This document shows, one piece after another, positions 28,618 through 35,461 of a stretch of 53,045 nt of DNA. The stretch lies in assembly GCF_016918505.1 (NCBI RefSeq), contig NZ_JAFFPZ010000020.1, positions 1 to 53,045 of the forward strand, in the 5' to 3' direction. Positions within the stretch are counted from its first letter, which is position 1. Every line of letters starts with the position of its first letter. The notes beneath the pieces were generated by a model, which was given only the letters and a program-made list of their open reading frames with translations, made no database searches and was not told the DNA's origin. The stretch is from Desulforhopalus vacuolatus. GTDB taxonomy: Bacteria > Desulfobacterota > Desulfobulbia > Desulfobulbales > Desulfocapsaceae. A program made the position numbers and the translations under genes.

Positions 28618-29673
28618 ATGGCAGCAGCTCCCAAAGATAAAATGAGCAGCGTCGATAACGCCATCTCACAGATTCAACGTCAGTTCGGCAAGGGCTCCAT
28701 CATGCGCCTCGGCAGTCAGGAACATGCAAATGTACCTGTCATTTCCACCGGTGCCCTGAGCCTCGACATCGCCCTCGGCATTGGCGGTCTGCCCAAAGGA
28801 AGGATGACCGAAGTGTATGGCCCGGAATCTTCCGGGAAAACAACCCTCGCCCTGCATGTCGTCGCCGAAGCGCAGAAACTGGGAGGCACCGCAGCCTTCA
28901 TTGATGCCGAGCATGCTCTCGACACCAGCTACGCCTCCCGCCTTGGCGTGGATATCGACAACCTTCTCGTCTCTCAGCCGGACTTCGGCGAGCAGGCTCT
29001 GGAAATCGCTGAAATCCTCATCCGTTCCGGTGGTGTAGACGTTATCGTCATCGACTCAGTCGCCGCCCTGGTACCCCGTGCGGAAATTGACGGTAACGTC
29101 GGAGATTCGCACGTCGGCCTGCAGGCACGCCTGATGTCCCAGGCGATGCGTAAGTTCACTGGAGTACTCAGCCGCAGCAATACCATCCTCATTTTCATCA
29201 ACCAGATTCGTATGAAGATCGGTGTGATGTTTGGCAATCCCGAAACCACCACCGGCGGCAACGCCCTTAAATTTTACTCATCCATCCGCCTTGATATTCG
29301 CCGTATCGGCCAGCTCAAAGACGGCCAGGAACTCATTGGCAACCGGACCCGGGTAAAAGTGGTGAAAAACAAGATGGCACCGCCCTTTAAAGAGGCGGAG
29401 TTCGATATTGTCTACGGAGAAGGCTTCTCTAAAGTTGGTGATATGCTCGACCTCGCCGTTGATCTTGAGATTGTGGAGAAGAGCGGTTCATGGTACTCCT
29501 ACAACAACGAGCGCATCGGCCAGGGCCGTGAAAATGCAAAACGTTTTCTTAAGGAAAATACCGTAATGGCAGCCGATATTGAGCACAAGGTGTGCCTCGC
29601 CTATGGCTTGCCGACTGGACCGGATGTACCGGTGATTGAAGAAAAACCCGCTCCGCCGGAAAAGAAAGACTGA
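28618..29673 (+). CDS. recA: Recombinase A
   Basis: 351 residues, full length. Walker A is GPESSGKTT at about 66-74; [24 protein letters not shown], the L1/L2 loops ([36 protein letters not shown]) and the acidic/proline C-terminal tail are present. It catalyses homologous strand exchange and SOS activation. The ATG follows AGGAG with a 7 nt spacer. No clear LexA box was seen between 28485 and 28617. A strong terminator follows. Confidence 0.98.
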   Translation: MAAAPKDKMSSVDNAISQIQRQFGKGSIMRLGSQEHANVPVISTGALSLDIALGIGGLPKGRMTEVYGPESSGKTTLALHVVAEAQKLGGTAAFIDAEHALDTSYASRLGVDIDNLLVSQPDFGEQALEIAEILIRSGGVDVIVIDSVAALVPRAEIDGNVGDSHVGLQARLMSQAMRKFTGVLSRSNTILIFINQIRMKIGVMFGNPETTTGGNALKFYSSIRLDIRRIGQLKDGQELIGNRTRVKVVKNKMAPPFKEAEFDIVYGEGFSKVGDMLDLAVDLEIVEKSGSWYSYNNERIGQGRENAKRFLKENTVMAADIEHKVCLAYGLPTGPDVPVIEEKPAPPEKKD

Positions 29674-29726
29674 GGGAACCTTACAGGGCCCCATCTGCAA
29701 CATTTTCGGCATAGACTGAATTTCCC

Positions 29727-29760
29727 GGGCGGGCTCGCAAGAGTCCGCCCTTCCTTTTTT
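29727..29760 (+). terminator. Rho-independent terminator of recA
   Basis: A 10 bp stem GGGCGGGCTC/GAGTCCGCCC (one G-T pair) with GCAA loop, followed by TTCCTTTTTT. Confidence 0.93.
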
Positions 29761-29774
29761 CAGAAGAGGATCTC

Positions 29775-31160
29775 ATGCAGAAAACAGGGAACTATGATGT
29801 CATTATTGTCGGCGGTGGCCCTGCGGGTCTTTTCGCCGCCTGGTACCTCGCCGAACACTCCAGTCTGCGTGTTCTGATTATTGAGAAGGGACGTGCCCCG
29901 CAGGATCGTAAATGTCCAATAAAGGATAAGGGCTGCATAAAGTGCAAGCCCTGTAATATTCTCTGCGGCATCGGTGGAGCCGGGCTTTTTTCCGACGGTA
30001 AACTCAACTTTATCCACAAGCTTGGCAAGACCGATCTCACCCAGTTCATGTCAGTCTCTGCGGCGAAGGAGCTGATTAATGAGACAGAAGAAATCTACAA
30101 CCACTTCGGCATGGACGGTCGCGTCTATCCAACCGACATGGTCCGTGCCAGGGAAGTCCGCAAGGAGGCACGCAAGCATGGCATTGATCTGCTCATCATC
30201 AGGCAAAAGCACCTCGGAAGCGACAACCTGCCTGGACACATAACCCAAATGGCGAAATATGTGGAGGGCAGAGGGGTGGAGTTTCACTGTCTGGAAGAAG
30301 CCGTCGATGTGCTGGTGAAAGAAAATTCGGTGGAGGGAGTGGTGACGAATAAAGGTAAATATTACGCTCCCAACGTTATCCTCGCCCCTGGCCGGGTCGG
30401 TGCAGAATGGGTGGCACGGGTAGTGCAGGCTCAGGGTATCACCGTCCGCCAGCGCGGCATTGAGGTAGGCGTGCGGGTCGAGGTACACAACGAGATCATG
30501 CAGGATCTCTGCTCCGTTATCTACGACCCGACCTTCTTTATTCAAACCGCAAAATATGACGACCAGACCCGCACCTTCTGTACCAACTACGGTGGTTTTG
30601 TGGCACTGGAAAACTATCAGGACTTTGTCTGCGTCAACGGTCATGCGCTGATGGAGAAGAAGAGTGAAAACACCAACTTCGCCTTTCTCTCCAAGGTTGT
30701 GCTCAACGACCCGGTAGAGGACAATCAGGCCTACGGCGAATCTATCGGCAAACTGGCCTCCCTTATCGGCGGTGGGAAACCGATCCTGCAGCGATTCGGT
30801 GACCTCAAACGCGGGCGCCGCTCCACCTGGAACAGAGTAAGGCACAGCTCAATAGAACCGACCTTGACCAGCGTCACCTGCGGTGATCTCGCCATGGCCC
30901 TGCCGGAGCGAATTCTTACCAACCTTGTGGACGGCCTTGAGCAGCTCAACGAAATCATTCCCGGCGTGGCCAATGACGGAACGCTGCTTTATGCCCCGGA
31001 GATCAAATTTTTCGCCACCCAGGTTACGACAGACAACAACCTGGAAACGAAGGTTCACGGTCTCTTTATGGCAGGTGATGGTCCTGGAGTTGCAGGCAAC
31101 ATCGTTTCCGCTACGGCCACCGCTCTTATCCCGTGCAAGGAGATTCTCAAGCGGAGATGA
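29775..31160 (+). CDS. Uncharacterised FAD-dependent dehydrogenase (COG2509-like)
   Basis: 461 residues. The N-terminal dinucleotide-binding fold is DVIIVGGGPAGLFAAWYLAE at about 8-27, then EKG. A Cys-rich segment CPIKDKGCIKCKPCNILCGIGGAG (about 47-70) could bind a metal or a thiol. The C-terminal FAD contact is GLFMAGDGPGVAGNIVSA. This matches the conserved but uncharacterised flavoprotein family with cysteines after the Rossmann fold. The substrate is unknown. GAGGATCTC precedes the ATG; it lies 14 nt after the recA terminator and so needs its own promoter or readthrough. Confidence 0.82.
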   Translation: MQKTGNYDVIIVGGGPAGLFAAWYLAEHSSLRVLIIEKGRAPQDRKCPIKDKGCIKCKPCNILCGIGGAGLFSDGKLNFIHKLGKTDLTQFMSVSAAKELINETEEIYNHFGMDGRVYPTDMVRAREVRKEARKHGIDLLIIRQKHLGSDNLPGHITQMAKYVEGRGVEFHCLEEAVDVLVKENSVEGVVTNKGKYYAPNVILAPGRVGAEWVARVVQAQGITVRQRGIEVGVRVEVHNEIMQDLCSVIYDPTFFIQTAKYDDQTRTFCTNYGGFVALENYQDFVCVNGHALMEKKSENTNFAFLSKVVLNDPVEDNQAYGESIGKLASLIGGGKPILQRFGDLKRGRRSTWNRVRHSSIEPTLTSVTCGDLAMALPERILTNLVDGLEQLNEIIPGVANDGTLLYAPEIKFFATQVTTDNNLETKVHGLFMAGDGPGVAGNIVSATATALIPCKEILKRR

Positions 31161-31222
31161 GGCAGGAGACGGGAGACAGGGAGAAAGGAGACAGGAGACA
31201 GGAGACGGGAGACGGGAAAAAG
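31161..31222 (+). repeat. GGAGACGG purine-rich direct repeats
   Basis: An imperfect array of GGAGACAGG/GGAGACGGG units directly after the flavoprotein stop. The same purine-rich words occur inside the ATACCATT elements at 32.7, 40.5, 41.9 and 52.8 kb, and near 34.8 kb. Confidence 0.7.
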
Positions 31223-31712
31223 CAAAAGCCGGAACAGCGATAACCCGCGAAACATACACGCCACATTGTCACTACCGGGTGATAACGGTGACCTTACATA
31301 TCATTGGTGAAAAATTGGTACAACAGTGATTTCGGCAATGATGTAGAGACAAGGCATGCCTTGTCTACACGGTGACGATAAACGTAACGATAACTGTGGA
31401 ATTCACAACCATTGGCAGGCTATAAACTGGTAGTAATTCTCGGAATTATTAAGAGCAGGTACAACCGCTATTGGGCCCCAAAATGAGGCATAACTTAATA
31501 GGAATGGTATTATATAGAGAAACTTTCGTGTGTTTCGCAGGCTGCCCGGTCTTTGGTTTACTGCTTTTTGCTTTTCCCTTTCTCCCGTCTCCTGCCTCCC
31601 TTTTTTTCCCACAACTTTTTGAGAAGTTACAAAAACATCTTTATATATCATTGATATTACGATAAAAGATAAGATTACGAGAACGACAGAGAGATAATTT
31701 TTCACTCTTCCC
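31223..31712. other. Repeat-rich gap upstream of rubredoxin
   Basis: No gene is seen. It contains a segment related to 42.6-42.8 kb (GTGATAACGGTGACC...ATTGGTGAAAAATTGGTACAACAGTG), the AGACAAGGCATGCCTTGTCT palindrome at 31347-31366, and an inverted end of the ATACCATT element near 31480-31510. Confidence 0.6.
31347..31366. repeat. 20 bp palindrome AGACAAGGCATGCCTTGTCT
   Basis: Identical to the palindromes at 15212, 15374, 15621, 15783, 42539 and 42698. Most copies are flanked by GTAG or CTAC, extending the symmetry. Confidence 0.9.
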
Positions 31713-31740
31713 TTGACTCCAAATTCGAAGATGCTATAGT
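31713..31740 (+). promoter_or_regulatory. Sigma-70-type promoter of rubredoxin
   Basis: TTGACT (31713-31718), a 16 nt spacer, TATAGT (31735-31740). Both hexamers are close to consensus, and transcription would start about 40 nt before the rubredoxin ATG. Confidence 0.7.
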
Positions 31741-31750
31741 TTTCGCTGTA

Positions 31751-31769
31751 GTATTAGAGAATCATTATC
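31751..31769 (+). promoter_or_regulatory. Possible Fur/PerR-like operator
   Basis: GTATTAGAGAATCATTATC matches the 19 bp Fur consensus at 13 positions, with the right half perfect. It lies just past the promoter -10, where a repressor would block transcription. Iron or peroxide control fits the encoded proteins, but the left half is poor. Confidence 0.35.
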
Positions 31770-31788
31770 AATAAAAAAGGAGAACAAC

Positions 31789-31953
31789 ATGGCAGACATG
31801 AAAAAAATGGAATGTCCCTGCAGCTACATATACGATCCCGCAGAAGGTGATCCCGATAACGGCGTAGATCCCGGTACCGCCTGGGAAGATGTACCGGAAG
31901 ACTGGGTCTGCCCGGTCTGCGGCGCGGAGAAAGAATCTTTCTTCGACGCATGA
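31789..31953 (+). CDS. Rubredoxin with a shortened first iron knuckle
   Basis: 54 residues, a one-iron electron carrier. The second knuckle is normal ([11 protein letters not shown], Cys41/Cys44), as is the central [15 protein letters not shown]. The first knuckle reads [10 protein letters not shown]. Aligned on YIYDP, the second cysteine (C11) is in place, but the first (C9) is one residue closer than the usual CxxCG, and Ser replaces Gly. AAGGAG precedes the ATG by about 6 nt. It probably passes electrons to the peroxiredoxin encoded immediately downstream, or to desulfoferrodoxin. Confidence 0.92.
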   Translation: MADMKKMECPCSYIYDPAEGDPDNGVDPGTAWEDVPEDWVCPVCGAEKESFFDA

Positions 31954-31973
31954 GAGACTGTTTTTTTTGATGA

Positions 31974-32001
31974 GGCCCTGCCATTCGGCAGGGCCTTTTT
32001 T
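31974..32001 (+). terminator. Terminator between rubredoxin and peroxiredoxin genes
   Basis: A perfect 9 bp stem GGCCCTGCC/GGCAGGGCC with ATTC loop, then TTTTTT. Only 25 nt separate it from the next start codon, so the peroxiredoxin gene is probably reached by partial readthrough. Confidence 0.9.
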
Positions 32002-32026
32002 CGTTTAACCCTATCAGGAGAACATT

Positions 32027-32620
32027 ATGAGTCTATTGGTAACCAATCCCGCCCCGGATTTTACTGCCACCGCCGTCATGCCGGATAACTCTTTCAAAGA
32101 GGACTTCACCCTCTCTGATTACAAAGGCAGATACATAATGCTCTTCTTCTATCCGATGGATTTCACCTTCGTCTGCCCCTCGGAGATCATCGCTTTCAAC
32201 AAGGCGTTTGAAACCTTCAAGGCCGCCAACTGTGAGGTGATCAGTGTCTCCATCGACTCCCACTTCACCCACCTGGCGTGGAAAAACACCCCGGTGAACA
32301 GCGGTGGTATCGGTGACATCCGTTTTCCAATGGTCTCCGACCTCGACAAATCCATCTCACAGAAATATGGGGTACTGCTCAACAACTCCATCGCTTTGCG
32401 CGGCCTCTTCATCATCGACCGTAAAGGGATTATCCGCCATTCCACCATCAACGACCTGCCCCTTGGTCGCGACGTGAATGAAACACTGCGTGTTCTTGAT
32501 GCTTTGCAGTTCACCGAAAAATACGGTGACGTCTGCCCTGCCAACTGGCACAAAGGAGACGAGGCAATGAAACCAAACGCCGAAGGTGTTGCCGAGTACC
32601 TGTCGAAACATGCGGAGTAA
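32027..32620 (+). CDS. 2-Cys peroxiredoxin (AhpC/TSA type)
   Basis: 197 residues. The peroxidatic cysteine lies in FYPMDFTFVCPSEI (about C50), with the supporting Thr and Arg in the fold. The resolving cysteine is in GDVCPANWHKGDEAMKP (about C171). The long C-terminal tail is typical of typical 2-Cys peroxiredoxins. It reduces hydrogen peroxide and organic peroxides. There is no AhpF nearby, and the rubredoxin upstream suggests rubredoxin-dependent reduction as known in anaerobes (inference). AGGAG precedes the ATG. Its TAA stop is also the edge of an ATACCATT repeat element. Confidence 0.95.
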   Translation: MSLLVTNPAPDFTATAVMPDNSFKEDFTLSDYKGRYIMLFFYPMDFTFVCPSEIIAFNKAFETFKAANCEVISVSIDSHFTHLAWKNTPVNSGGIGDIRFPMVSDLDKSISQKYGVLLNNSIALRGLFIIDRKGIIRHSTINDLPLGRDVNETLRVLDALQFTEKYGDVCPANWHKGDEAMKPNAEGVAEYLSKHAE

Positions 32621-32861
32621 TACCATTTCTATTAAGTTGTGACCTTACTCAATGCCATTTTCACTTTCTATTGGCGAATGTAAAGGCAGGGGGATGGGAG
32701 ACAGGAGAAAGGAGACGGGAGACAGGGAAAAGCAAAAGACGGAACAGCGAAAAACTTTTTGCCAAAGGAAAGCTCTTTACATCCTGTTTATCCATTCGTA
32801 ATCGCCAAAAAAATGTCTATGCAGTCTCGTTCTCTGGTCAATACAAAATGTAAATGGTATA
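32620..32861. repeat. ATACCATT MITE-like element, copy A
   Basis: About 240 bp, starting ATACCATTTCTATTAAGTT and ending AAAATGTAAATGGTAT (inverted ends ATACCATTT/AAATGGTAT). It contains TTTTCACTTTCTATTGGCGAA, purine-rich GGAGACAGG words, GCAAAAGACGGAACAGCG and ATCCTGTTTATCCATTCG. It abuts the peroxiredoxin stop codon and encodes nothing convincing. Confidence 0.85.
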
Positions 32862-32929
32862 ACCAGTTGTAGAAGGACGGGGAAAGTCTCCTTTCTCCCG
32901 TTCTTTTCGCCTTTTGTTTTTACCCTCAT
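32862..32929. other. Short non-coding gap
   Basis: Pyrimidine-rich sequence (CTCCTTTCTCCCG) between the repeat element and the ferritin/selenoprotein terminator. Nothing else is seen. Confidence 0.4.
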
Positions 32930-32965
32930 AAAAAAAGACCGTCACCAAACAAGGTAACGGTCTTT
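32930..32965 (-). terminator. Terminator of the ferritin-selenoprotein operon
   Basis: Stem AAAGACCGTtACC/GGTgACGGTCTTT with a 6 nt loop. Read leftward it is followed by a T-run of seven. It lies 38 nt past the selenoprotein stop. Confidence 0.9.
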
Positions 32966-33002
32966 CTGCAACAAATTTTTTCTCAAATAAAGTGCCGGAC
33001 AA

Positions 33003-33338
33003 TCACTCCAGTGAAGAGTACATCTCCACATTAAATCCAACGTAAAACACATCCCCCACACGCAGGGTCGGTGCCCGCAGATTGCCGGTGCGGCCGGTGA
33101 TCTTCTTCAGCAGCTCCGCATGGTCCGCAGTCTTCGGATCAAATTCTGTAATCTTTTTGCCGCTGGCGACAACAATTTTCGAGGCCTGAGCCACTACGGC
33201 AAAGGCTTCCTCTTGATTGAACACAACCTTCTTCGCTTCAACCCGCTCAACCACGGGAATATCCTTCTCTGCAAAGACCGCCCCGGCCTTTTTACATGAG
33301 GCTCATCCCTTTCGCAGATATGCCCAGTCTATCTTCAT
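33003..33338 (-). CDS. ArsC-family selenoprotein (in-frame TGA = selenocysteine)
   Basis: 111 residues if TGA at 33305-33303 is read as selenocysteine. The N-terminus reads MKIDWAYLRKG-U-ASCKKAG, giving a U12-x-x-C15 redox motif at the end of the first strand of a thioredoxin/ArsC-like fold, followed by a conserved-looking GRTGNLRAPTLRVGD and VGFN. The pattern fits proteins named ArsC family (seleno)protein; a true arsenate reductase role is not shown. Evidence for Sec: the TGA sits exactly at the expected first cysteine, the frame is open on both sides, a SECIS-like hairpin follows at +12 to +30, and the ATG overlaps the ferritin stop (ATGA), implying coupled translation. Reading TGA as stop leaves an 11-residue peptide, and a GTG restart at 33254 would lose the active site. 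Confidence 0.86.
33273..33291 (-). promoter_or_regulatory. Candidate bacterial SECIS hairpin
   Basis: Starting 12 nt after the TGA, AAAGGCC pairs with GGUCUUU (7 bp, one G-U) around the loop GGGGC. Position (loop at +19 to +23) and a G-rich apical loop agree with the bacterial SECIS model that recruits SelB. Confidence 0.75.
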
Positions 33339-33850
33339 TCCTGAACCTCTGGAGCGGGAGATGCAGTACGCTGGCCAAGATTTGCATCCAAATGATAGAG
33401 TGCTGCCGTATTGTCACCGATCATTTTAACCCTTGAAAGAACGTCACCCACGTTATTTTCCTCTTCAACCTGTTCAGTAACAAACCACTGCAGGAAAGCG
33501 GTTGCGGCGTAATCTTTTTGTTGTATGGCAATATCCATCAGGTTGTTGATCATCCCGGTTACCTTCGCCTCATGATCCACCACCTCGCTGGCCACCTCAA
33601 GCACGCTCTTCCAGCCAGCACCCGGTTTTGGAATGGCACCAAGCTGTACATTACCCCCGCGCTCAATAATATAATTGAAGATACGCATGCAGTGTTCATA
33701 CTCCTCTGCTGCCTGCAGCCGCATCCACTCGGCAAAACCCGGCAGACCTTTCTCTGCAAGCCAGCCGTACATTGCAAGGTAAAGGTTGGAGGAATACATC
33801 TCTGCATCAACCTGCCTGTTCAAAGCATCATTCATTTCTTTATTAATCAT
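33335..33850 (-). CDS. ftnA: Non-haem ferritin
   Basis: 171 residues with the four-helix ferritin fold. Ferroxidase ligands are visible as E17 (DAEMYSSNLYL), the E/H pair in AAEEYEHCMRIF (about 47-57) and E in EQVEEENNV (about 127). It stores iron and consumes oxidants during Fe(II) oxidation. AAGGGGAAGG precedes the ATG. The stop overlaps the selenoprotein start (ATGA), and the genes share one terminator. It is divergent from desulfoferrodoxin. Confidence 0.94.
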   Translation of the reverse strand: MINKEMNDALNRQVDAEMYSSNLYLAMYGWLAEKGLPGFAEWMRLQAAEEYEHCMRIFNYIIERGGNVQLGAIPKPGAGWKSVLEVASEVVDHEAKVTGMINNLMDIAIQQKDYAATAFLQWFVTEQVEEENNVGDVLSRVKMIGDNTAALYHLDANLGQRTASPAPEVQE

Positions 33851-33884
33851 TGCCTTCCCCTTTTGTGAGAGCTGTCATGCACAG

Positions 33885-33920
33885 CTTTTTGTGGAATTTT
33901 TATACTTCCGTGCACAAAAG
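33885..33920. promoter_or_regulatory. Dyad in the ferritin-desulfoferrodoxin intergenic region
   Basis: CTTTTTGTGGAA and TTCCGTGCACAAAAG form an imperfect inverted repeat around TTTTTATAC. The inner TATAAAAAT (minus strand) could be the ferritin -10. It may be an operator for an iron or redox regulator; no known consensus was matched. Confidence 0.35.
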
Positions 33921-34096
33921 AATAGTACAGCTGAATGAGGATACAAGAGAACAGATGAGAATTTTTCCTAAAAAAACTCTTCCTCGGGATTGCAGGTTTT
34001 CTTCTCAATGCTTATGTTTCGAGGATGTCTGCCGGTCGCCATAACGTTTCCGGTGAAAACAAAATGAACGACAAGCTATCCTGAGGAGGAGTTAGA

Positions 34097-34468
34097 ATGA
34101 GTGAAAAAAAAGCTGTTTATAAATGTTTTGTCTGTGGAAACATCGCTGAAGCAATGAATGACACTGATGGTGAATTGGTCTGCTGCGGCAAGCCGATGCG
34201 GATGATGAAAGAAAACACCACTGATGCTGCCACCGAAAAACACGTTCCGGTTGTGGAAAAAACAGACGGCGGCCTGAAAGTCTCCGTAGGTTCTGTTCCC
34301 CATCCTATGACTGAAGAACACTGGATTGAATGGATTGAAGTTCTCTCCGGCAACAAACTCTATCGCCAGTTCCTTACTCCCTCTGACAAACCGGAAGCTT
34401 TTTTCCCGGGCCTGACAGAAGGCACCGCACGGGCTTTCTGTAATCTCCACGGTTTCTGGAAATCCTGA
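34097..34468 (+). CDS. dfx: Desulfoferrodoxin (superoxide reductase)
   Basis: 123 residues, two-iron class. The N-terminal desulforedoxin domain (about 1-37) has CFVCGN and CCGKPM supplying four cysteines. The C-terminal neelaredoxin domain has histidine ligands in [21 protein letters not shown] and the Cys/His pair of [10 protein letters not shown]. It reduces superoxide to peroxide without making oxygen, with electrons from rubredoxin. GAGGAG precedes the ATG. It forms an oxygen-defence island with the adjacent ferritin, selenoprotein, peroxiredoxin and rubredoxin. Confidence 0.96.
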   Translation: MSEKKAVYKCFVCGNIAEAMNDTDGELVCCGKPMRMMKENTTDAATEKHVPVVEKTDGGLKVSVGSVPHPMTEEHWIEWIEVLSGNKLYRQFLTPSDKPEAFFPGLTEGTARAFCNLHGFWKS

Positions 34469-34492
34469 TACGTTTCATAGTTGTAATATTGA

Positions 34493-34530
34493 GGGCCCGA
34501 CAGATGAAAATCTGTCGGGCCCTTTTCTTT
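34493..34530 (+). terminator. Terminator of desulfoferrodoxin
   Basis: A perfect 13 bp stem GGGCCCGACAGAT with GAAA tetraloop, followed by TTTTCTTTTC. Confidence 0.95.
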
Positions 34531-34992
34531 TCAGAACATCGTTCTGTTTTTACCGTTATTTGATGAATAAAATTCTTGACAATACTGCCAATATAAATAT
34601 TATACAGGCAAAATGGAAAACAGCAGAACAGGAAAAAGCAAAAAACGGTAAGACAATTTTTTTACCGCGAAGAACGCTAAGGAACGCGAAGAAAAGCAAA
34701 AGCGGGAGACAGAAAAAAGCAAAAGACGGAACAGCGAAAAACTTTTTGCCAACGAATAACAGCTCTAAACATGCGAATAAAGGCAAAAGATATTTAAGGA
34801 AAAAGATTTTATTTAATTAAGGCGGGCAAGACAGGAGAAGGGGAAAAGAAGACGAAAAAAAGCAAAAACTTTGAAACACATCCCACAACGGATGTCATCG
34901 GATTTTGCTGCCCTGCTTTTTCCTGTCTCCCGTCTCCTTTTTTGTCTTTTTATCTTTTTCCATAACTTTTTGAGAAATTACGAACTCACCCC
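34531..34992. repeat. Intergenic repeat modules upstream of the lrp-type gene
   Basis: No gene is seen. It holds ACCGCGAAGAACGCTAAGGAA (about 34663-34683), GCAAAAGACGGAACAGCGAAAA...TTTTTGCCAACGAA (about 34719-34757), a CTCTAAACAT.CGAATAAA.GCAAAA segment shared with 52866-52890, and GGAGAC words. These are internal pieces of the ATACCATT family without its ends. Confidence 0.6.
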
Positions 34993-35451
34993 ATGATTGA
35001 CGAAATAAGCTATAAAATATTAAAAATTCTTCAAGAGAAGGCCCGAATCCCCAACGTCGAAGTAGCACGTCAGGTTGAGCTGGCTCCGTCGGCGGTTCTG
35101 GAACGCATCCGCAAGCTGGAGAAGCAGGGCTATATCGACGGCTACGAGGTGCGCCTCAACCCGCAGCGCTTCAGCCACTCGCTGATTGCCTTTGTGCATC
35201 TGCACATTGAGACGAAAATGCTTGAAGGAATTGATGCTGCTCTACAGGAGATCCCTGAGATCCAGGAAATTCACCTCGTCACCGGCAGTGACGGCCTCTT
35301 TTTGAAGATGCGCTGTGCAGACACTGAGGCCCTTGGAAAATTGCTTTTCCATTCCATTCAAAAAATCCCCGGCGTGCGCTCCACGAATACAGAGACCGTC
35401 GTGAAAACCCTGAAAGAAACAGGCAGAATACCCCTGCCGCAACAGAGCTGA
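34993..35451 (+). CDS. Lrp/AsnC-family transcriptional regulator
   Basis: 152 residues. The N-terminal winged helix-turn-helix (about 1-60: LQEKARIPNVEVARQVEL, SAVLERIRKLEKQGYIDGY) is followed by the RAM ligand-binding domain with V/I-rich strands and GSDGLFLKM. Such proteins form dimers to octamers and sense amino acids. lysA begins 10 nt after the stop, so lysine or diaminopimelate is a reasonable effector (inference). No good ribosome site precedes the ATG. Confidence 0.9.
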   Translation: MIDEISYKILKILQEKARIPNVEVARQVELAPSAVLERIRKLEKQGYIDGYEVRLNPQRFSHSLIAFVHLHIETKMLEGIDAALQEIPEIQEIHLVTGSDGLFLKMRCADTEALGKLLFHSIQKIPGVRSTNTETVVKTLKETGRIPLPQQS

Positions 35452-35461
35452 GAAGGATACC

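Noticed and set aside
31755-31775. Perfect Fur box
   Set aside because: Only the right half matches; kept as a weak candidate operator and not as a firm call.
33003-33254. A separate 83-residue gene starting at GTG 33254
   Set aside because: It lacks a ribosome site and would lose the redox motif; the in-frame TGA reading restores a complete fold, with an ATGA overlap and a SECIS-like hairpin.
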